Below, in pieces: positions 42,101 through 56,500 of a DNA stretch of 64,000 nucleotides (positions are counted from its first letter, which is position 1; each line of letters opens with the position of its first letter). Location: NCBI GenBank assembly GCA_003344405.1, contig NOWV01000140.1:1-64000 (forward strand), read 5' to 3'. Position numbers and translations under genes: made by a program. The notes under the pieces were generated by a model. It was not told the DNA's origin and did not search any database. It worked only from the letters and a program-made list of their open reading frames with translations. Source of the stretch: Trichoplax sp. H2 (Eukaryota; Placozoa; Uniplacotomia; Trichoplacea).

Positions 42101-45100
42101 CTCGAATTAACCGTTATCATTACCAACCTTTAAGCCCATATTTTTTAAATCTTTCTTGGCTAAAGGAGGGAAATAGCCTAGCCAATGTTTGGGATCAGCA
42201 AATCTATAAAGATACAGAGTTTCGATTAACGATCATGAAACAACTTTCACTTTACAGCAAATTAAAGTGAAGTACTTTTTAATCTCTTCATCCTTTAAAC
42301 CTAAAGATCGCATAATTTCCCATTGGAATTTAGCCCCTCCAGTTTTGGCCAAGACTTTCGATTTACCCTATGTAAGCAAATATAAATTCATCTTACACGA
42401 TTGTCAAACGTAATCATGGAATTAATACAAGATCAATAGCTTGTATTTTACCTTTTTCTTGCGTTCTCCAACTTCAGCGGGATTAAATTCTTTCTTACTT
42501 TCTTCTTTATCGTTCGCAGAAGATTCGTTACGACCAGGGAATACAGGCGGATAGCCGAATGTTTCCATTTCGTATTTTAATTTATCAGCCGATGCCTTGA
42601 ATAAGGTTTAAATGTAACGTCGTCAATTTATCAAGGATGCCGCAATATTTTAGAATAAGTTGTCATATACCTTGATAGGCATTCCAGTACAATGTAGTCC
42701 AAACGGAAATAGACATCTTTTGCCTTTAAGACGTTGATAGCCAGAAATGAACTGTTATGAAATAAATTGACACTTTTTAATTTTTTAAATACGCCTATTA
42801 CACAGTACTGAATTTGCCAATACTGTTGGCATCATACCACTAAACTTAGCTACGAAAAGATGCACTGACCTCATTCTAAAAGTATAGCCATCGTGTGACA
42901 TAATTTTGGATTAAAATCGATGCCAAGGTAACGCATTTAATTCAAAATAAAAGTTAATAACTAGATTAGTTGTATATCATGTTTCGTAATTATTTATGAA
43001 GGAGTGATGATTCGGGAGAGGCTATGATAACGTAAATTAATTCATCATCACTATTATTATATTATTTTTTTGTCTACCTTTGATATGGAGAAAGTATGGC
43101 CAAGATGTAATCTCCCATTCATGTAGGGGTATGGAAAGCAAGTGAAATATCGAGGTTGGCTATTTAATGAGGCACAGTAGGCGTTAATATACGTATGAAG
43201 AGCGTAAATGATTAATGATACAAAAGCAACTTTTCGATTAAAAAGGAAATAGTAAGCAAGAAATATCGAAATTTGATCGATACTGTCGTAAATACATATG
43301 AATAGATGCGTTTACAGCTAAATTATTATCATGAGTAGTAGTAAGCTTACTTCCAGTCTTCACTGTCGCGCTAGATAAAGAGAGAAAATAATTAATTTTT
43401 TATTATAATGCTTTATATTGATTGAAAATACAGCTACTTATTTTTGCAATAACAGATATTTATCAAAAGTTTAATCTATATTATTTATCGCATAAAGAAA
43501 GACAAGAATGCCAATTATCATATTGCACTTACATCAGGCGCGTCTACTTCGAAGGTTTTTTCACGCTCCCATTTGGCCTGAATCTCAATTTCGATAGCAC
43601 GTAAGGTATTGACTTTAGTCGTTCCTTTACGACTTTCTTGGATTGTTGTCTAACAGGGAAACATAAACCAGTCATTCTCTACCATCAAACAACATTTACA
43701 ATATCATTCATCATGCACATAGCAAATTCCATGATAAAAATAGCAATGATAAAGCCAGTATCCACTGCTGCTAGCTAATGCATAATGTATTGCACGATTG
43801 TATCAATCATTCCGCCATTCGATCAGTATCTCTAGGAACTCTTAGAAGAGTTGCATCATCACGATTTTAATTCAAATACCATTCACCCTTATGGCAACAT
43901 CATCGATACCATTTCGGAAATCACTCTTAATTACCATAAATGAATTTTGAATAGCTACCGAACGTTGTTCTAATGACTGCATATGGAGTTAGTGATCAAA
44001 CTAGTCAGCAAAAATACATGGCTATGGTAGGCTACAACTAAACAGAGAATCACTAAACGTTGTAGCATTGCAAAGCATAGCATATCATGTCGAAAAGAAA
44101 TAGAATTGGCGAAACAGGAATGAATGGAGAATCAATCGTAAAGTAATTACAGTAACTTGGATGATATTTTGCATCCATTCCTTGACATGTTAATCATTGT
44201 TGTTATTATAAACATGACATCAGGCATAGACTAGCGAAATACTAGACGTGAGACATTAAGCACGTAGAAGAGAATTTACTGCACGATGGTAACCATGACG
44301 AAAGAGAATTCAGATTGGTAAAACAGAACCGATTGGCGAACCGATGTAAGACAATTACAGTCACTTGAATGGCATTTTAGCATCCATTTCTCGATTAATA
44401 GTATGGTATAATCCTCTATTCATAAAACTTGTAAAAGAGCAGAACATGACATCGAGAAGAGTATTCAATTGTGGATTATGTATGATAGATGAGAGTGGAG
44501 ATTGATGGACTGGAGATGAATAGACAATCGACACTTGCATGGAGGACTAGAATGATTTTGCATCATGTCCTTGATGTAGTCAGTCATAATGCTACGCTGT
44601 ATAATTAATTTATAAAATATCCGATGAAAAAGAGCCTCATTGGACTACACGTTTCATTGCTATATAACACGCAGAAGAGTATTTATTTATTGTCAGCATG
44701 GTCATGGAGACATGGAATTACTAAAGCAGAACTTCATCAAATAACTAGAATGGTATCTTGGATCCATCCCTTGGTTTGTTCACCATTATCATAGTATGGT
44801 ATAATCACGAGATTGAATATCAAATGAAGAATAGGACTATTTGATGGCATGATAAAGTAATGATCCAACAAAAGCAAGAGCAATTGCAAAGGAAAGAAGA
44901 TTGATTGAGAAGGACTGATTGGAGAAATGGTGTTTAAGCAAAACTCAGGACGGTTACTTGGCTGTACTCTTGCAACCATTGCTTGACTTGTCCGCCATGA
45001 TAATCGTGTAATAAGACATCCAATGAAGAGTAATAAAATGGAATAACATGATCCATGAGTGGTACAACATATAGGTGAGTGTTGATGAAAAATAGAAGCG

Positions 45101-45146
45101 GAAAAATGAGATCAATTCGAGAAGATTAAGCATGGCTTACCGTCAT
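36167..45146 (-). CDS. LARS1: Cytosolic leucyl-tRNA synthetase
   Basis: A class I synthetase charging tRNA-Leu, spread over about 25-30 small exons. The first four join in phase: 45146-45141 (Met-Thr), 43649-43533 ([16 protein letters not shown]), 43370-43351, 43159-43078. The last carries [17 protein letters not shown], with HLGH as the HIGH signature. The editing (CP1) domain is intact: [19 protein letters not shown] lies in the exon near 40735-40645. The signature lysine loop spans a splice junction (…NSEK | [12 protein letters not shown], second exon 38655-38592). It is followed by [19 protein letters not shown] and, nearer the editing side, the [18 protein letters not shown] counterpart (39559-39293 region, [17 protein letters not shown]). 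The eukaryote-specific C-terminal domain ends at stop 36167 ([10 protein letters not shown]). The 6-bp first exon is inferred from a perfect donor after ATGACG and matching phase. Another start could exist in the 1.5 kb first intron. It is part of the multisynthetase complex and a leucine sensor in animals. Confidence 0.92.
43985..45010. repeat. Degenerate ~195 bp tandem repeats in LARS1 intron 1
   Basis: About five units recur with spacing near 190-210 bp, anchored by variants of '(t)tacagt(a/c)acttg(g)atg' plus 'ttgcatccattccttgacat'. They occur near 44155, 44355, 44545, 44745 and 44955. Each unit ends with a variant of 'tagtatggtataatc', and between them lie variants of 'aagagtatttattg' and 'aaacagaacngattgg'. 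Units differ by many substitutions and indels, so the array is old. It fills most of the first intron. Confidence 0.7.
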
Positions 45147-46197
45147 GATGGATGGAGGAAAATGGAGTCCAGGCACATGGATACCACTGCGCATGCGACA
45201 TGCATTTTCCAGGTAGTTAATTTCCGTGAAGCCAAAAAGAGAAAGTGTGCAAAATGAGCTGTCATGTTACCTCAGCCCATATCCTAAACAGAGCGTCAAT
45301 ATTCATACATAATACTGTAGATAAAATCGGATTTGTTATCACTATACGAACTCGATATGGACACTATTCTGCACATTGTTTCTACTACCTATTGCGCAAT
45401 ACTGATTGTCTGTAATCCATCGCTGTTGCGCCTAGTGTAGTTCCAACTTGAGCACTTTAATACAGGTTACTGACTAGATTAAGCGGCATGTTTGCGTTGC
45501 TTATCGACGGATCAATCGCTCCATCCTTTTGCCAACTCGAAATTGCTATCATTCCAGTGTAATCCATTTATGCTAAAGGAATGTTTGCTACAGTGGACTG
45601 AAAGCGTTCAACACTGTCCTTCTCTGTTCCTGAGCTTAAACTATGGCCAAAATTCGAATATTTCTTCATATAGCCTAGTAATTAAACTAAACTCTATATT
45701 TGCATTAGTTTGGAGGACTTTCAGGTAGTTTTATAACAGCAATATTTTCATACAGCTTTTTGACTAGACCAAATGATCTACTTGCGTTAGTGGGGTATGG
45801 TTATACCGCGATTGGCTAGCTCGATGGATAGCTTGCTCATCGATTGTTGTATGGAAGAGTCGTATTTCCTTATAGGTTACTGGGTAGACTTGATGGCATG
45901 TTTGCGTTAGTAGAGTATATATACGAAACTGACAAGCAACTAAGTTAAGCCCTTGCACATCTAGATTGACCTCCATGATTGCAGTATAAAGCACTTATTG
46001 CTATGGAGTGTTTGGTATAGTAGGTTAAAAGCATCCATCTTGCTTCTTCCCAGTTCCTCTCCGCCATGTTCCAGCTGACTGGATGCCATCGTTGATTCTG
46101 TGAAATTCGCTCTTTTACACGCTTTCTTTTTGCAATAATTAGTTTAGGAAGTATCTAAAAGGCTTGTTTCCAGTTCTTCTTGTTATGGTTAGTCAGG
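45147..46197. promoter_or_regulatory. Divergent LARS1/NUDCD2 intergenic region
   Basis: LARS1 (-) and NUDCD2 (+) are head to head, 1.05 kb apart by start codons, so the promoters may be shared. The region holds three loose repeats anchored by 'ggttactg(a/g)(c/g)taga' and 'catgtttgcgtt(a/g)', near 45466-45500, 45753-45790 and 45873-45910. I see no TATA box I would trust. Confidence 0.45.
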
Positions 46198-48526
46198 ATG
46201 AGCCATTTCGATGAGAAAACGCAAATTGTCAGCAGTAAAACCGAGTGGGGATTATGGTACCAAACCATCGATGAAGTTTTCATTGAAATCAATCTTCCAC
46301 CAGGTACTAAAGGAAAAGATGTTGCCTGCAAATTGACCGCTACAGATATTCAAGTTGCAGTCCAAGATCAAGTTTATATCGAGGTATGGAATAGATTGAT
46401 TTCATTGGTAGGCTGTAAGCTACATATTGGGTTGGATTAGAATTAAAATTGAGCTTCGAGACAGTCCATGGAGTGCCAGTGTTGATTACATATGACTGCA
46501 AATCCAATTATGCTGATGACAGTGGGATAGCATAGTGCGATTGGATTAAAATGTAGGTCTCGCCTGAGGTATAGCGATACATGGTTTGGTCAATAAGATG
46601 CAATGGATTCGACGACATGATACGATACAATAGTCTCGTAAAAGAACAAATGGAGAATATAGCTTACAGAGCATGATGGATGGGAGAACAATCAATAACA
46701 TCCAGTGTTAATGCGAGTGTTAATCGAGGCTAGATTCTATCGTAGATTGCATTGCCAATGTTAGATTTCATGTTACCGTAGAGGCAAAATTTAGCATCAA
46801 CCTTGCACTAGATAGTTGGTTGTGGAAGAGCCAAAATTCAACCTCAATGGAGGTATTAAGATGTGCCTGATACCTTGTTACAAAAGAGCCAAAATAGAGT
46901 GCCAGCTAAGATTGAAATCGAGTGTAGATTAGATAGCATGATGTACAATATATATAGGTTAATTAAGAATCAACCTTGCACTAGATAGTTGGTTGTGGAA
47001 GAGCCAAAATTCAACCTCAATGGAGGTATTAAGATGTGCCTGATACCTTGTTACAAAAGAGCCAAAATTGAGTGCCAGCTAAGATTGAAATCGAGTGTAG
47101 ATTAGATAGCATGATGTACAGTATGTATATATATAATATATACAATGAAAAACTCAAGTATCAGCAATAATTAGAATAAGCTGTGGATTAGATATACGTA
47201 CATTATATTGCATATAGTGCAAAATTGAGTCTCACAGGTTGCAATCAAGTATGCTGTCGATGACATATTACATTGCAATAGAGTCTAATTGGGTATTGAA
47301 GTAGTTGCTATGCTACGTTGATGTTACTATGTACAATAATGAAATTACCACCACAATATTGGTATAAAATTATGGATATTATGTTGTAAAAGTGAAGATT
47401 GAGTAGCTACAGAAGTTAGAATATCTTGTGAAATAGCTATCGTGTTGTAGTGAGATATCACAATTGTAGTACAGTCAATGATCGAAGTTGCGCAACATTA
47501 GCTCTGATCGAATAAGCACAGTCCTACGGGGAAAGAGATTGAAAATGACAAGCTTTTATAATTTTAACGACTGTTACAGAGTGGCATACTAATATTATAA
47601 TAAAATCGATATAGGGTAAATGGTTCAGTAATGTCGTCAGCGAGGATTGCGTATGGACAGTAGGTAAGGGAAAAGTAGGGATACACCGTATTTGAAATCT
47701 TGTATATAACTACTATCCTGTGATACCTTCAAAATATCGTAAAAATATTGACTTGGATATGCATATCTTTTGACTGTCCACTCCACGACTCCTAAAACAA
47801 AAAAATGGGCTCGTCAATGGCTATAGAGGATAGGAAGTTGTTAAGGATAATTTGCCAAAAATCCGTGCGAGATCCTGGTAAAGGATGGAAGTCTTTAACA
47901 AAGGATAAGTACCAAGCTGATGTTTGGACAATGACAGAAATGGAAAAGAAATTAACTTTAGAAAGATTTCAAAGAGAGGTTAACTTATAGTAAAAACAAA
48001 ATTTTATTATTATGATAGCTGCTCTATAATACAACTTTCCTGACTTACTAATGAAGTAGATGGGTGCATGGTCTAAGCTAGTCCTGTAATACGATCCATT
48101 TTACTGAAAGGATTTTAGAGTAAACTTAATCTGTAGATGACCGCGAATAAGAATTAGTATAGAGCTTGCAACAAAGAAATCACGCTAAGGATGATTTACG
48201 TGTTGTAGCTGTAGTAATCTCCATAAGATTCATTAGAGATATCGAGTTGGAAATATCGTAGTGTAACTGAGATCATGACATTAGTGAAAATAGATATCAT
48301 TGCTATCGTAGTAAAATAACTGTGCTACTGCCGCATTACTAGCAGTATAAAGTACAATGTTATTTAATTAGATACATAAACTTAACAATTCTTGCAAAGC
48401 TCTTTTATTTTATTGTCTTCTAATAGTATGATTTTGCCTATGGTATAGAATCCTGGTTTCGATTTTAGTGGAGCTGAAGTCACAGGAAATTTTGCAGATG
48501 GCGGACCTAAACTACCTGAACGATAA
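46198..48526 (+). CDS. NUDCD2: NUDCD2, NudC-like co-chaperone
   Basis: Four exons with matching phases: 46198-46383, 47615-47663, 47827-47978, 48449-48526. They encode 154 aa (human is 157). Exon 1 holds the start of the CS domain (WGLWYQTIDEVFIEINLPPG). The 49-bp exon 2 encodes GKWFSNVVSEDCVWTV. Exon 3 finishes the CS fold (EDRKLLRI) and gives the C-terminal helix (MEKKLTLERFQRE). Exon 4 is the conserved tail NPGFDFSGAEVTGNF. NUDCD2 works with Hsp90 to stabilise LIS1 and dynein-pathway proteins. ATG 46198 (SHFDEKTQ follows) aligns with the family start; an in-frame upstream ATG is less likely. Intron 1 contains a recent duplication. Confidence 0.93.
46790..47135 (+). repeat. ~176 bp near-identical tandem duplication in NUDCD2 intron 1
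   Basis: 46795-46957 and 46971-47133 are almost the same base for base, from 'atcaaccttgcactagatag' to 'tagatagcatgatgtaca'. One visible difference is 'aaaatagagtgcc' against 'aaaattgagtgcc'. Both copies then run into short AT/TA tracts. Such low divergence means a recent event, or an assembly artefact. Confidence 0.9.
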
Positions 48527-50533
48527 ACTCATAAAAAAATAGGATGTGTTTTATGTACACTAGTAGAATTGCGTCTATGAAATATTATGGTAATATGATC
48601 AAACGTATTCGTCACATTACGGTACACAATTGACTTATTTAGTCTATCCAGGCAAAATATCGCTTTATTAAAACTACCTGTATACTAAAGATTGAAGTCA
48701 AATTCTACAGCGATACGGACATTCATAATTCATTTACTTAATCTACTTCTTACGGGTTGAAAATGGGTAACTGAAGATTTAACGCCTAACGAATTTAAAC
48801 TAAATATTTCAGGCATCTTTGACTAAGTTGTTCAAATTATATTATATTACATGCTATATAAAGCACAGTGTATTATACAGTAGATAGTAGTTCGGTAAAT
48901 ATATTCACAGCTACTTCAAGGTTGAATAAAGATTTACAAAAACCAATCACAACATTGGACTAAAATGTAGGATGAACTTTAAGCATAATGTAAATCATAT
49001 TCGCGAAATAATTTACGCTAAATTGCTATGCATTATTTTAGACTATAGTAGGGCTAATATAAATTTTAGCAAATACCGAATTAATTGCATCTTAAACGAT
49101 GCCAATTCAGTATTGTACTTAGAAATTATGCTAACTTTAATTATGTACTTTCAATTACCATAATATAAACAACTCGACGTCAGGAATGCATTGATCAGGA
49201 TATTGTCCATCTTTATTCTTTAGCTTGTAAATATTGGTTAACCTTATGAATAATTTGAAAGACATTAATTCTCTTAAACTACTGACCTGACCATATTGTA
49301 TACGTACGTATATATCCACGTGCATTGTTATAAAAATTTTGTGTCGATCTGTTCTAAATTCCACTGTTATTTGCAGCAAAGGTTTACTACCCTTCAAGTT
49401 ATTACGTATCTTACCCTATAAACCCGACTTATTAGCAAATTAGATGAACTGTTTTTCTAATTAAATAGGAATGTATCAGCATCAAATAGGAATTGATACA
49501 TTTCTTATCTATAATCATCACATACTGCATGTCTGCTGAAATTTAAAAGTTATCTTTAAATGTCAATGTTTTGAATGTGATACGCTTCATTTCATTAAAC
49601 TGCAAACTGAAATGTGTATAAGTATCATAGCCAATAAAGAACATGTTTATTGCAATTATCCAACTCATTTTGAACTGAACTAGTCAGTGCAATACAGCAT
49701 TATAAAGGTTAAAATGGACTGATTAGGATCGATACGGAGAAGTTATTTAGATTACTAATGCACAATTGCTATAAAAACCTGAAGTGCTATGCTATAGCAT
49801 ATTTACGCAAATCATTTCACTTCAACAATACAACTAAATTAATCCAAATGAGGCTAAGCAAATGAAGTGATTGTGATTCCCTAACTATTGGGGTATCAAC
49901 AGATAAACGAAGCTTTAGTTTTGAGAATGGTTTGTGATCTCAGGGCAATCGAAACTAAATATGTATTTCTAGATTCTATAAATGCCTACAGGCTACAGTA
50001 TAATAAAGCCTAGAATACAGCAACAGTGTTCATCTGATTTACAATTACAGTACTAATTATTGAATAAGACTTAGACTTAGCATCCTTACTTCCGTAACAT
50101 TTAACAATTTAATTTATTTGGTATTATAGAATTAAATCAATTCTATCATCTAGAACTCTCTGCTAGGGGTCCATTAATTGTATTCTTTTTATCATCTAGA
50201 ACTCGCTGTTGAGTGTACATCAATTGTTACAAAGTATCAAAAATAAATTATACCAATTTTCATGCATTACCATCGCATAAAAGTCGTTAGAATATGCCGG
50301 TCAACAATGAATTGAGAGTTTATATACACACTCATATAATTTTAAATCCATATAAGATCCTATATTGCATATCAGGATGAAATCGTAAGCATGACCTCTA
50401 TTACAATACGATATATCTTCAAATTAACCGTATCTTCCTGTAACTTTAGCACTCACTCATCAAACATATCTATAGTAACGCATGCACCATATAACTTATA
50501 TAAATATACTGAATACTAAAGCATTTCACTGAT
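48527..50533. other. Intergenic region between NUDCD2 and GEMIN5 3' ends
   Basis: No gene supported. A minus-strand frame at 49397-49155 (TVEFRTDRHKIFI...) has an acceptor-like start but no recognisable family or partner exon. A 48-bp tandem duplication lies at about 50140-50232, sharing 'atcatctagaactc' and 'catcaattgt/cattaattgt'. Confidence 0.5.
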
Positions 50534-53500
50534 CTACTTAATATTTGAATATTTTCTTAAATAAAAGACGTGCTCCTTTGTATAGCATTTCGGTAAAGCC
50601 CATTTGGAAATTTTTTCCCGTACTTCTGATAGACAATTTTTTCCTTCTTCGTCCGGCCAAAATTTACACAGATGAGATATAATTAAAGCGCATTCGATTG
50701 GATCAGGGAAATAATTCATCTGCATAAGGCAATGCGTAATTTTATTCGTTAGTGATATATTTGGAGCTTGATACAATCATGCAATAAAACAATTAATAGG
50801 GTATTGGTCTATAATTTGATCATGACTAATGAAACTACTCAAATAAAATATCTCTTTTACCTTAATGATTTTAGTTATGGAATCAAATTGTTCCATAATA
50901 TTTTGTTCTTCTGACTTTAAGTATTCTAATGTCACAGATGGATAAAAGTATTTGATATCTGATGTCACATCAAATTCAGGATCCATTCTTTCTTTTTGTG
51001 GTATGATGACCGGGTCATGCTGGATCTTACACATTTCTTGAAGGCCTTCATGATAATTTGCAGATTTTTGATCATTCAATTCCTCTACTAATATATCTAC
51101 GGCAGTACCGCTACACTCACTTAGCTTATTAGCATCTTCAACAGCATTTTTGTTAGCTGTACCATCTGATCCCTCAGGCGAATCAAGATTCTTGATACCA
51201 TCTTGAGCTTCCAAATTGTCGTCAACTTGAGACAATAAATGTGCATTATTTATCCCTTCTTTACTGGTACTTGCACGTATATCAATGTCCGATGCAATTG
51301 AATTCCTACTTGAATCCTCCTCTTCATTGATACTCTGCTTGATCTCAAACGTTCGTTTTGTTTTACCTGCTTGCTTAATGGAATCCAATCCTTGAGCACT
51401 TTCATGCCGTTCAACAGCGATCGCAACCTGCTCTAGTTTAAATTGGCAGCTTAAATAATTTACACGAGACTCGACGAGCAACGCTGCCATTGCATCTGAT
51501 AATATTCGAATAATTTCTCCCATCGTTAAAATATTATTACTGTTAACATCTAATTGTTGCGATACTGCTAAAGCAACTGGCTGCTCTCCTATTTTATTAT
51601 TGCTGTCCTGCAGCAAGCTCTGAATTGCAACATCTTGTCGATTATCTACCTTATTACTGCTATTATTTTCCACATTCTGAGAAATACCAGATGGCATCCT
51701 ATATTCTGTTGTATCGTCTTGTGTAACAGGAAATAAACTCGTATTATATTGTACGCTTGATTTAGGTAGTGCCCACCACAACCAAAGCAGTATGTAATAG
51801 TAATAATATTGAAGTGGTACACAATCTTCGCTATTTTGCTCAATCAAGTATACGGTTATGTAATTCTGAAAAGAATGAGGACCACTAGGAAAAAACGATA
51901 GCAAAGCATTTCCCATGATATCATAAGCTCCATAAGATAAACAAGTTTTAACTATATTCTGAATAGAGCTGAGTGCCCCAACACCATCTGATGCTAGTAG
52001 ACAAAGTAAACAAATTGATAGCTGATACGAAGTAGATAAAAGTACCTGCAAGATAAAACAAAACGAGAGATTAAAGATTTAAATTTAAGACATTCCGCCA
52101 GGTTAAAATCCAAACTAATGTCAGAACTTGCAAAAAGAATTACTTACGTTAGTTAAGTTTCCTAATTTCCAATTCGAATTGCTTACGTGTTCAGATAAAA
52201 CAATTTGATACTCTTTAACTTTATCCATATGAAAGTCAACATGTGACATCCACTTTTTCAAAATTGATACGAAGATAGGTCCATTGATCAACTTTTTAGT
52301 ACTTATTCGAGCATAAATGCTTTTGTCACTCTTCTTAAAATAGTTCAAGGCTGCTAAATCATGTTTTAAATAAATGATTTACATCAGAGTGAGAGGTACA
52401 GGTAGCAAATACTAAACATTATATTATTATAATTCTCACCTTTAGCAATAGGTGGTGTATCATCGTCAGTTACAGCGTCCTTACTACTTGATGAATGTAG
52501 TAATTCGTGATCCAATTGCTTTACTTCTAGGTCTAGAGTACTAACTAACTCATACCATACAATAGCATTTAACTGGAAGGGCTACAATGAAATAAATAAT
52601 AAAAATCCAAGAAATCTGAGAAAGAATGTTATTAAAACAAATATCGATGAATTAATAATTCCATTATATGTTTGTTAACCGTTAGCTCGTTCGTTGTTGT
52701 ACATAATGATAACGCATCATTAATTGAAAGGACTTGCAATGACGAATCGATACACGTCTTAATCCAAGCAGTGGATATTGGTATTCCACCCATCAGTCGA
52801 GCAACTTTAACAGCGGCTATAGCAGCAGTATGCTCTTTACTTCTGCTTAAAGCACTAACGGCTTCCGAATGTAAACCTATGGCTAAATAACTAGCCGTAA
52901 CACAAATGCATAACACTAAATTAAATTTGTATATTTATGCAAAAGTTATTTATATTGAGATATGGCAAATGTGTTACCAACCATTTAGCAGCTTGCTCAA
53001 AACGTGATTCTTTCTCTAGACTTCTGGCCCAGGCTAAATAAATATCTGATATTACCGGATCATTAGAAGATAATCGACACTGGGCAAGGCCTATCGCTTC
53101 TCTAATTGAAGGAAAGAAAATTAATGACGTCCTGTCTCTGAAGAATCTATAAAAAATGACTATCAAGCAGATGTTACACCAAATATTAAATTAACCTGTA
53201 CATTCCATTTTCTTTGAAGCAATCTACTGCTTGATGAGTTTCATGGCAAGCTAAATAATAGACCGCAGCTTTCTGTGGATAGCCATTACTCATGAGTTGA
53301 TTGGCATAATTCTTAGCAGTTTCTAGCCAAACATCGTAACCCCCTATGATAGAAAAACCATATCTCCGATCAGCTAAATAATTAAGTAGCAATTATTCGA
53401 TCATAATAATATTAAATTCTTATTTGCAACAAACTAATTCACCTGCAATGCTAATAGAAACGAGCCAATCCGTTAGTTGGCCGTTTTCAGTTGCAAAGTG

Positions 53501-56500
53501 GAGAGCATTGCCTATATCACCAGTCCAAATGTTCAGTTGAAGTGATTGCTCCACATTTCCCAATGACAAATGCCTCTCTCCTAAATGTGATACGATCATA
53601 AAATCATTAACTAAATTGTAATAATTGCCATGTGTATCAGTTCAATCGCTAACATTCGTAGTACATATGTATATCTTGTATATTACGTACGTTCAAAGTC
53701 AATGGCTCTCATAGCAGTATGACGATCCGAAAAGAGAGCGACACCGAGTGCAGATTCAAAATTATCAAAGGCAGCATCTACATGTTTACCTATAACAGCA
53801 ACGAGATATCAGTAGCGGCCCTTCTGCTATATTGCAGCAGCTAGTCTAACACAGATAAGCAAGAAATGATACCGTTGATGATTTCAGCTAATTCAACACA
53901 TTCATTGCGTTGAATTATCTTTGGACGGGAATCTGCATTTGCACACGAGGGTAATAAGGACCTTTGTTTACCTTTTTTCTTCTTTCCAGAAGAATCTAAT
54001 AAAACAAAAATATAAAGTGTATGCAGTAGTTAAAGCTAAATGAATACAATCACTCTGTATAGTCCCGTTATCAACAGTAATAAAAAATTGTTTACTTTTC
54101 ATTTGCTCTTCTTTTACACTCAAATGTAAATCATTATTAGTACAGTCCGCAGATATCGACGGAGTTTCTGTTGTGTTAACAACAGATGCTTCAGGTAAAC
54201 GATTTGGTAACTGTTCAATTTTGGGTAATACTGGCACTTCAGGAAGTTCGGGCTTATCCCATTTGGCAATGGTTACGTTTTCATCTTTGACAGGGAATTT
54301 ATTAGTGCTTTTGCGCTTTTTTTTGGAGCTTTTGCTGCTAGACTGTGATTGCTCTGTTAAAGCAATTAAAAAGGTTTCTACCGAATACTCAAGTTAACAT
54401 CAATTACAAGCAGAGAAATCGCAATTCTTACCAGAGCCTGAAGCTGACACTCTGTCCCCTTTATGTTTGGAAACTTTCCAAAAATGCACAGAGTAATCCT
54501 GACTACCAGAATATATTAAATCCTGATCTCGAAAACTCCAAGCGACCGTTAGTATTCTTCCCAAGTGGCTAACGTAACTTGCGATAATTTGACAACTGGT
54601 AATATCCCAGACCTATACGTATAACAAAAATTTTATCACTTACTCACAAGCATAATGAATAGAAAATGTTTGAGAATTAACCTTAATCGACCAATCAAAA
54701 GACGCAGTAGCAATTTGATACGCGTTGTGAGGACTCCAACTGATGTCAGTAACGCGATGTTGATGACCTCGTAACTGTTTATAACTTGTTGTTACAACAG
54801 TCGATGATTGCACTATATATCAGCAGTAACATAAAAATAAATATAATGTGAGTAACACTTTTTAACAATATCAAAAGCACAGAAATGCTAACTAACGTTG
54901 TAATTGTTTAATATCATGGATATAAACGGTCATAGAGTTTGATCCGGAAGCCAACCAACACGTCACGTCTTGCTCTAACGAATAAAACAGTCTAGAATAA
55001 ATTTTCTCTTCCTGCATTACCATCACCTCATCATTACCACTTAAATTGTGTAAGTCTGACAAATATTTACTAACCAAGTTGTTCATCATTAGCAAAGTGT
55101 TGATGATGCCATTGCAAGCAGTTTACGATTCTACTCTGGCACTGTATTTTTAAAAGGCTTTCGAGATTGGGCGCTTGAAAAATTTCGATTAATCTGTCGA
55201 AATACAACATCCATCCTATATTAATGTCAGTTTTAAAATCGATCAAAAATTAAGATTTCACTCACCCATCATCATTGCCAATAGCTAACAAAGTCAAGTC
55301 GGGTTTCCAAGCTAACTCGCTTCTTAAAGGAAATTTTTGCTATTGACATTGCGTTTTGAAGATATTACATTACGTTTCATCAATAAGAAAAGTTTTCAAT
55401 AAAGAAAATATTAAATTTTAATAACTGTGTAATACCTGGATATCATTCGTTTTGGCAATAATATCATTAATATTAGAAGCATGACTTTCCATATGCTGCG
55501 TATTATGTTGTAGAGCTATACCATCTCCTCCAACACTATATAACATTAATTTAGTACTGGATGATGTCAATTCTTTGTCGCTAAAAGTACACTGTGGTCC
55601 CCAACTTAAGGAGTACACTGTGCCCTTGTGATATGACCAAGAAGCACTTGAACTGCAATACAGAAATACGAAATTATATAGTATTTATTAGTGCATTAAT
55701 TAATTTAATTAACATCTAAATTCAATTTTCAACAACTACATCAATTTGATCTATTTGTTATATCAATTCAGATATGTACCTTTGAGATAGTATATTGTAG
55801 ATACCGACTTTGCCTTTATCAGTCCCAAAGGCTAGCAAGCCTTCTTTTTCAGGATGCCAGTTAATCTATTGAATATGTTAGACGGTACAATCAAATCCAT
55901 GTCCATCCTTGAAAAATTAACTTATAACAAGGACTGTAATCGATCTAGCTTCAATAATTGGTATGGAAGGTACGTAGAAAGGCTAATAGTTAACACTAGA
56001 AAGATTCAACTCTGGCTAAGCGCATTCGTTTAGCAACTAATGAAATGCTTACCACGGTAACTTTAGAGTCTATGCCTTGCCATAGTATGCGACTGTCGTA
56101 GCATGTTTCTTTATCTGATACTTTCCAAGTAATAATGCAATTATCGCCAAGACCACCAGCTATTAAAGACGACGTCAGTGGACTTATTCGAACGCAATGC
56201 GCCCAGCCACCTAAGGTTGGTAGGACAGAAATAGGCTGCAATTTAATTGCATCCCAACAGATGATCTGAAAAAGTTACAATTATTCCGCATAACTTTAAA
56301 GGGAAGATTGTTGTTTAGCCGCGGTAATGAAATTAAGAGTCTAAGAATGTAAAAGCAGATCCATCTCGAATATACTAAATAATAAAACGTGATCATTGAT
56401 TTCAATATTAACCAGTGGCTATAGAGTAATCTCTGATGTGCAGTGATACATCAATCCTATAGCTCACCTGTCTGTCTAATGAGAACGTTACTAGATAGTT

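Noticed and set aside
49155-49397. Minus frame TVEFRTDRHKIFI...VRIQYGQ
   Set aside because: Looks slightly protein-like and follows an AG, but I found no partner exon and no family.
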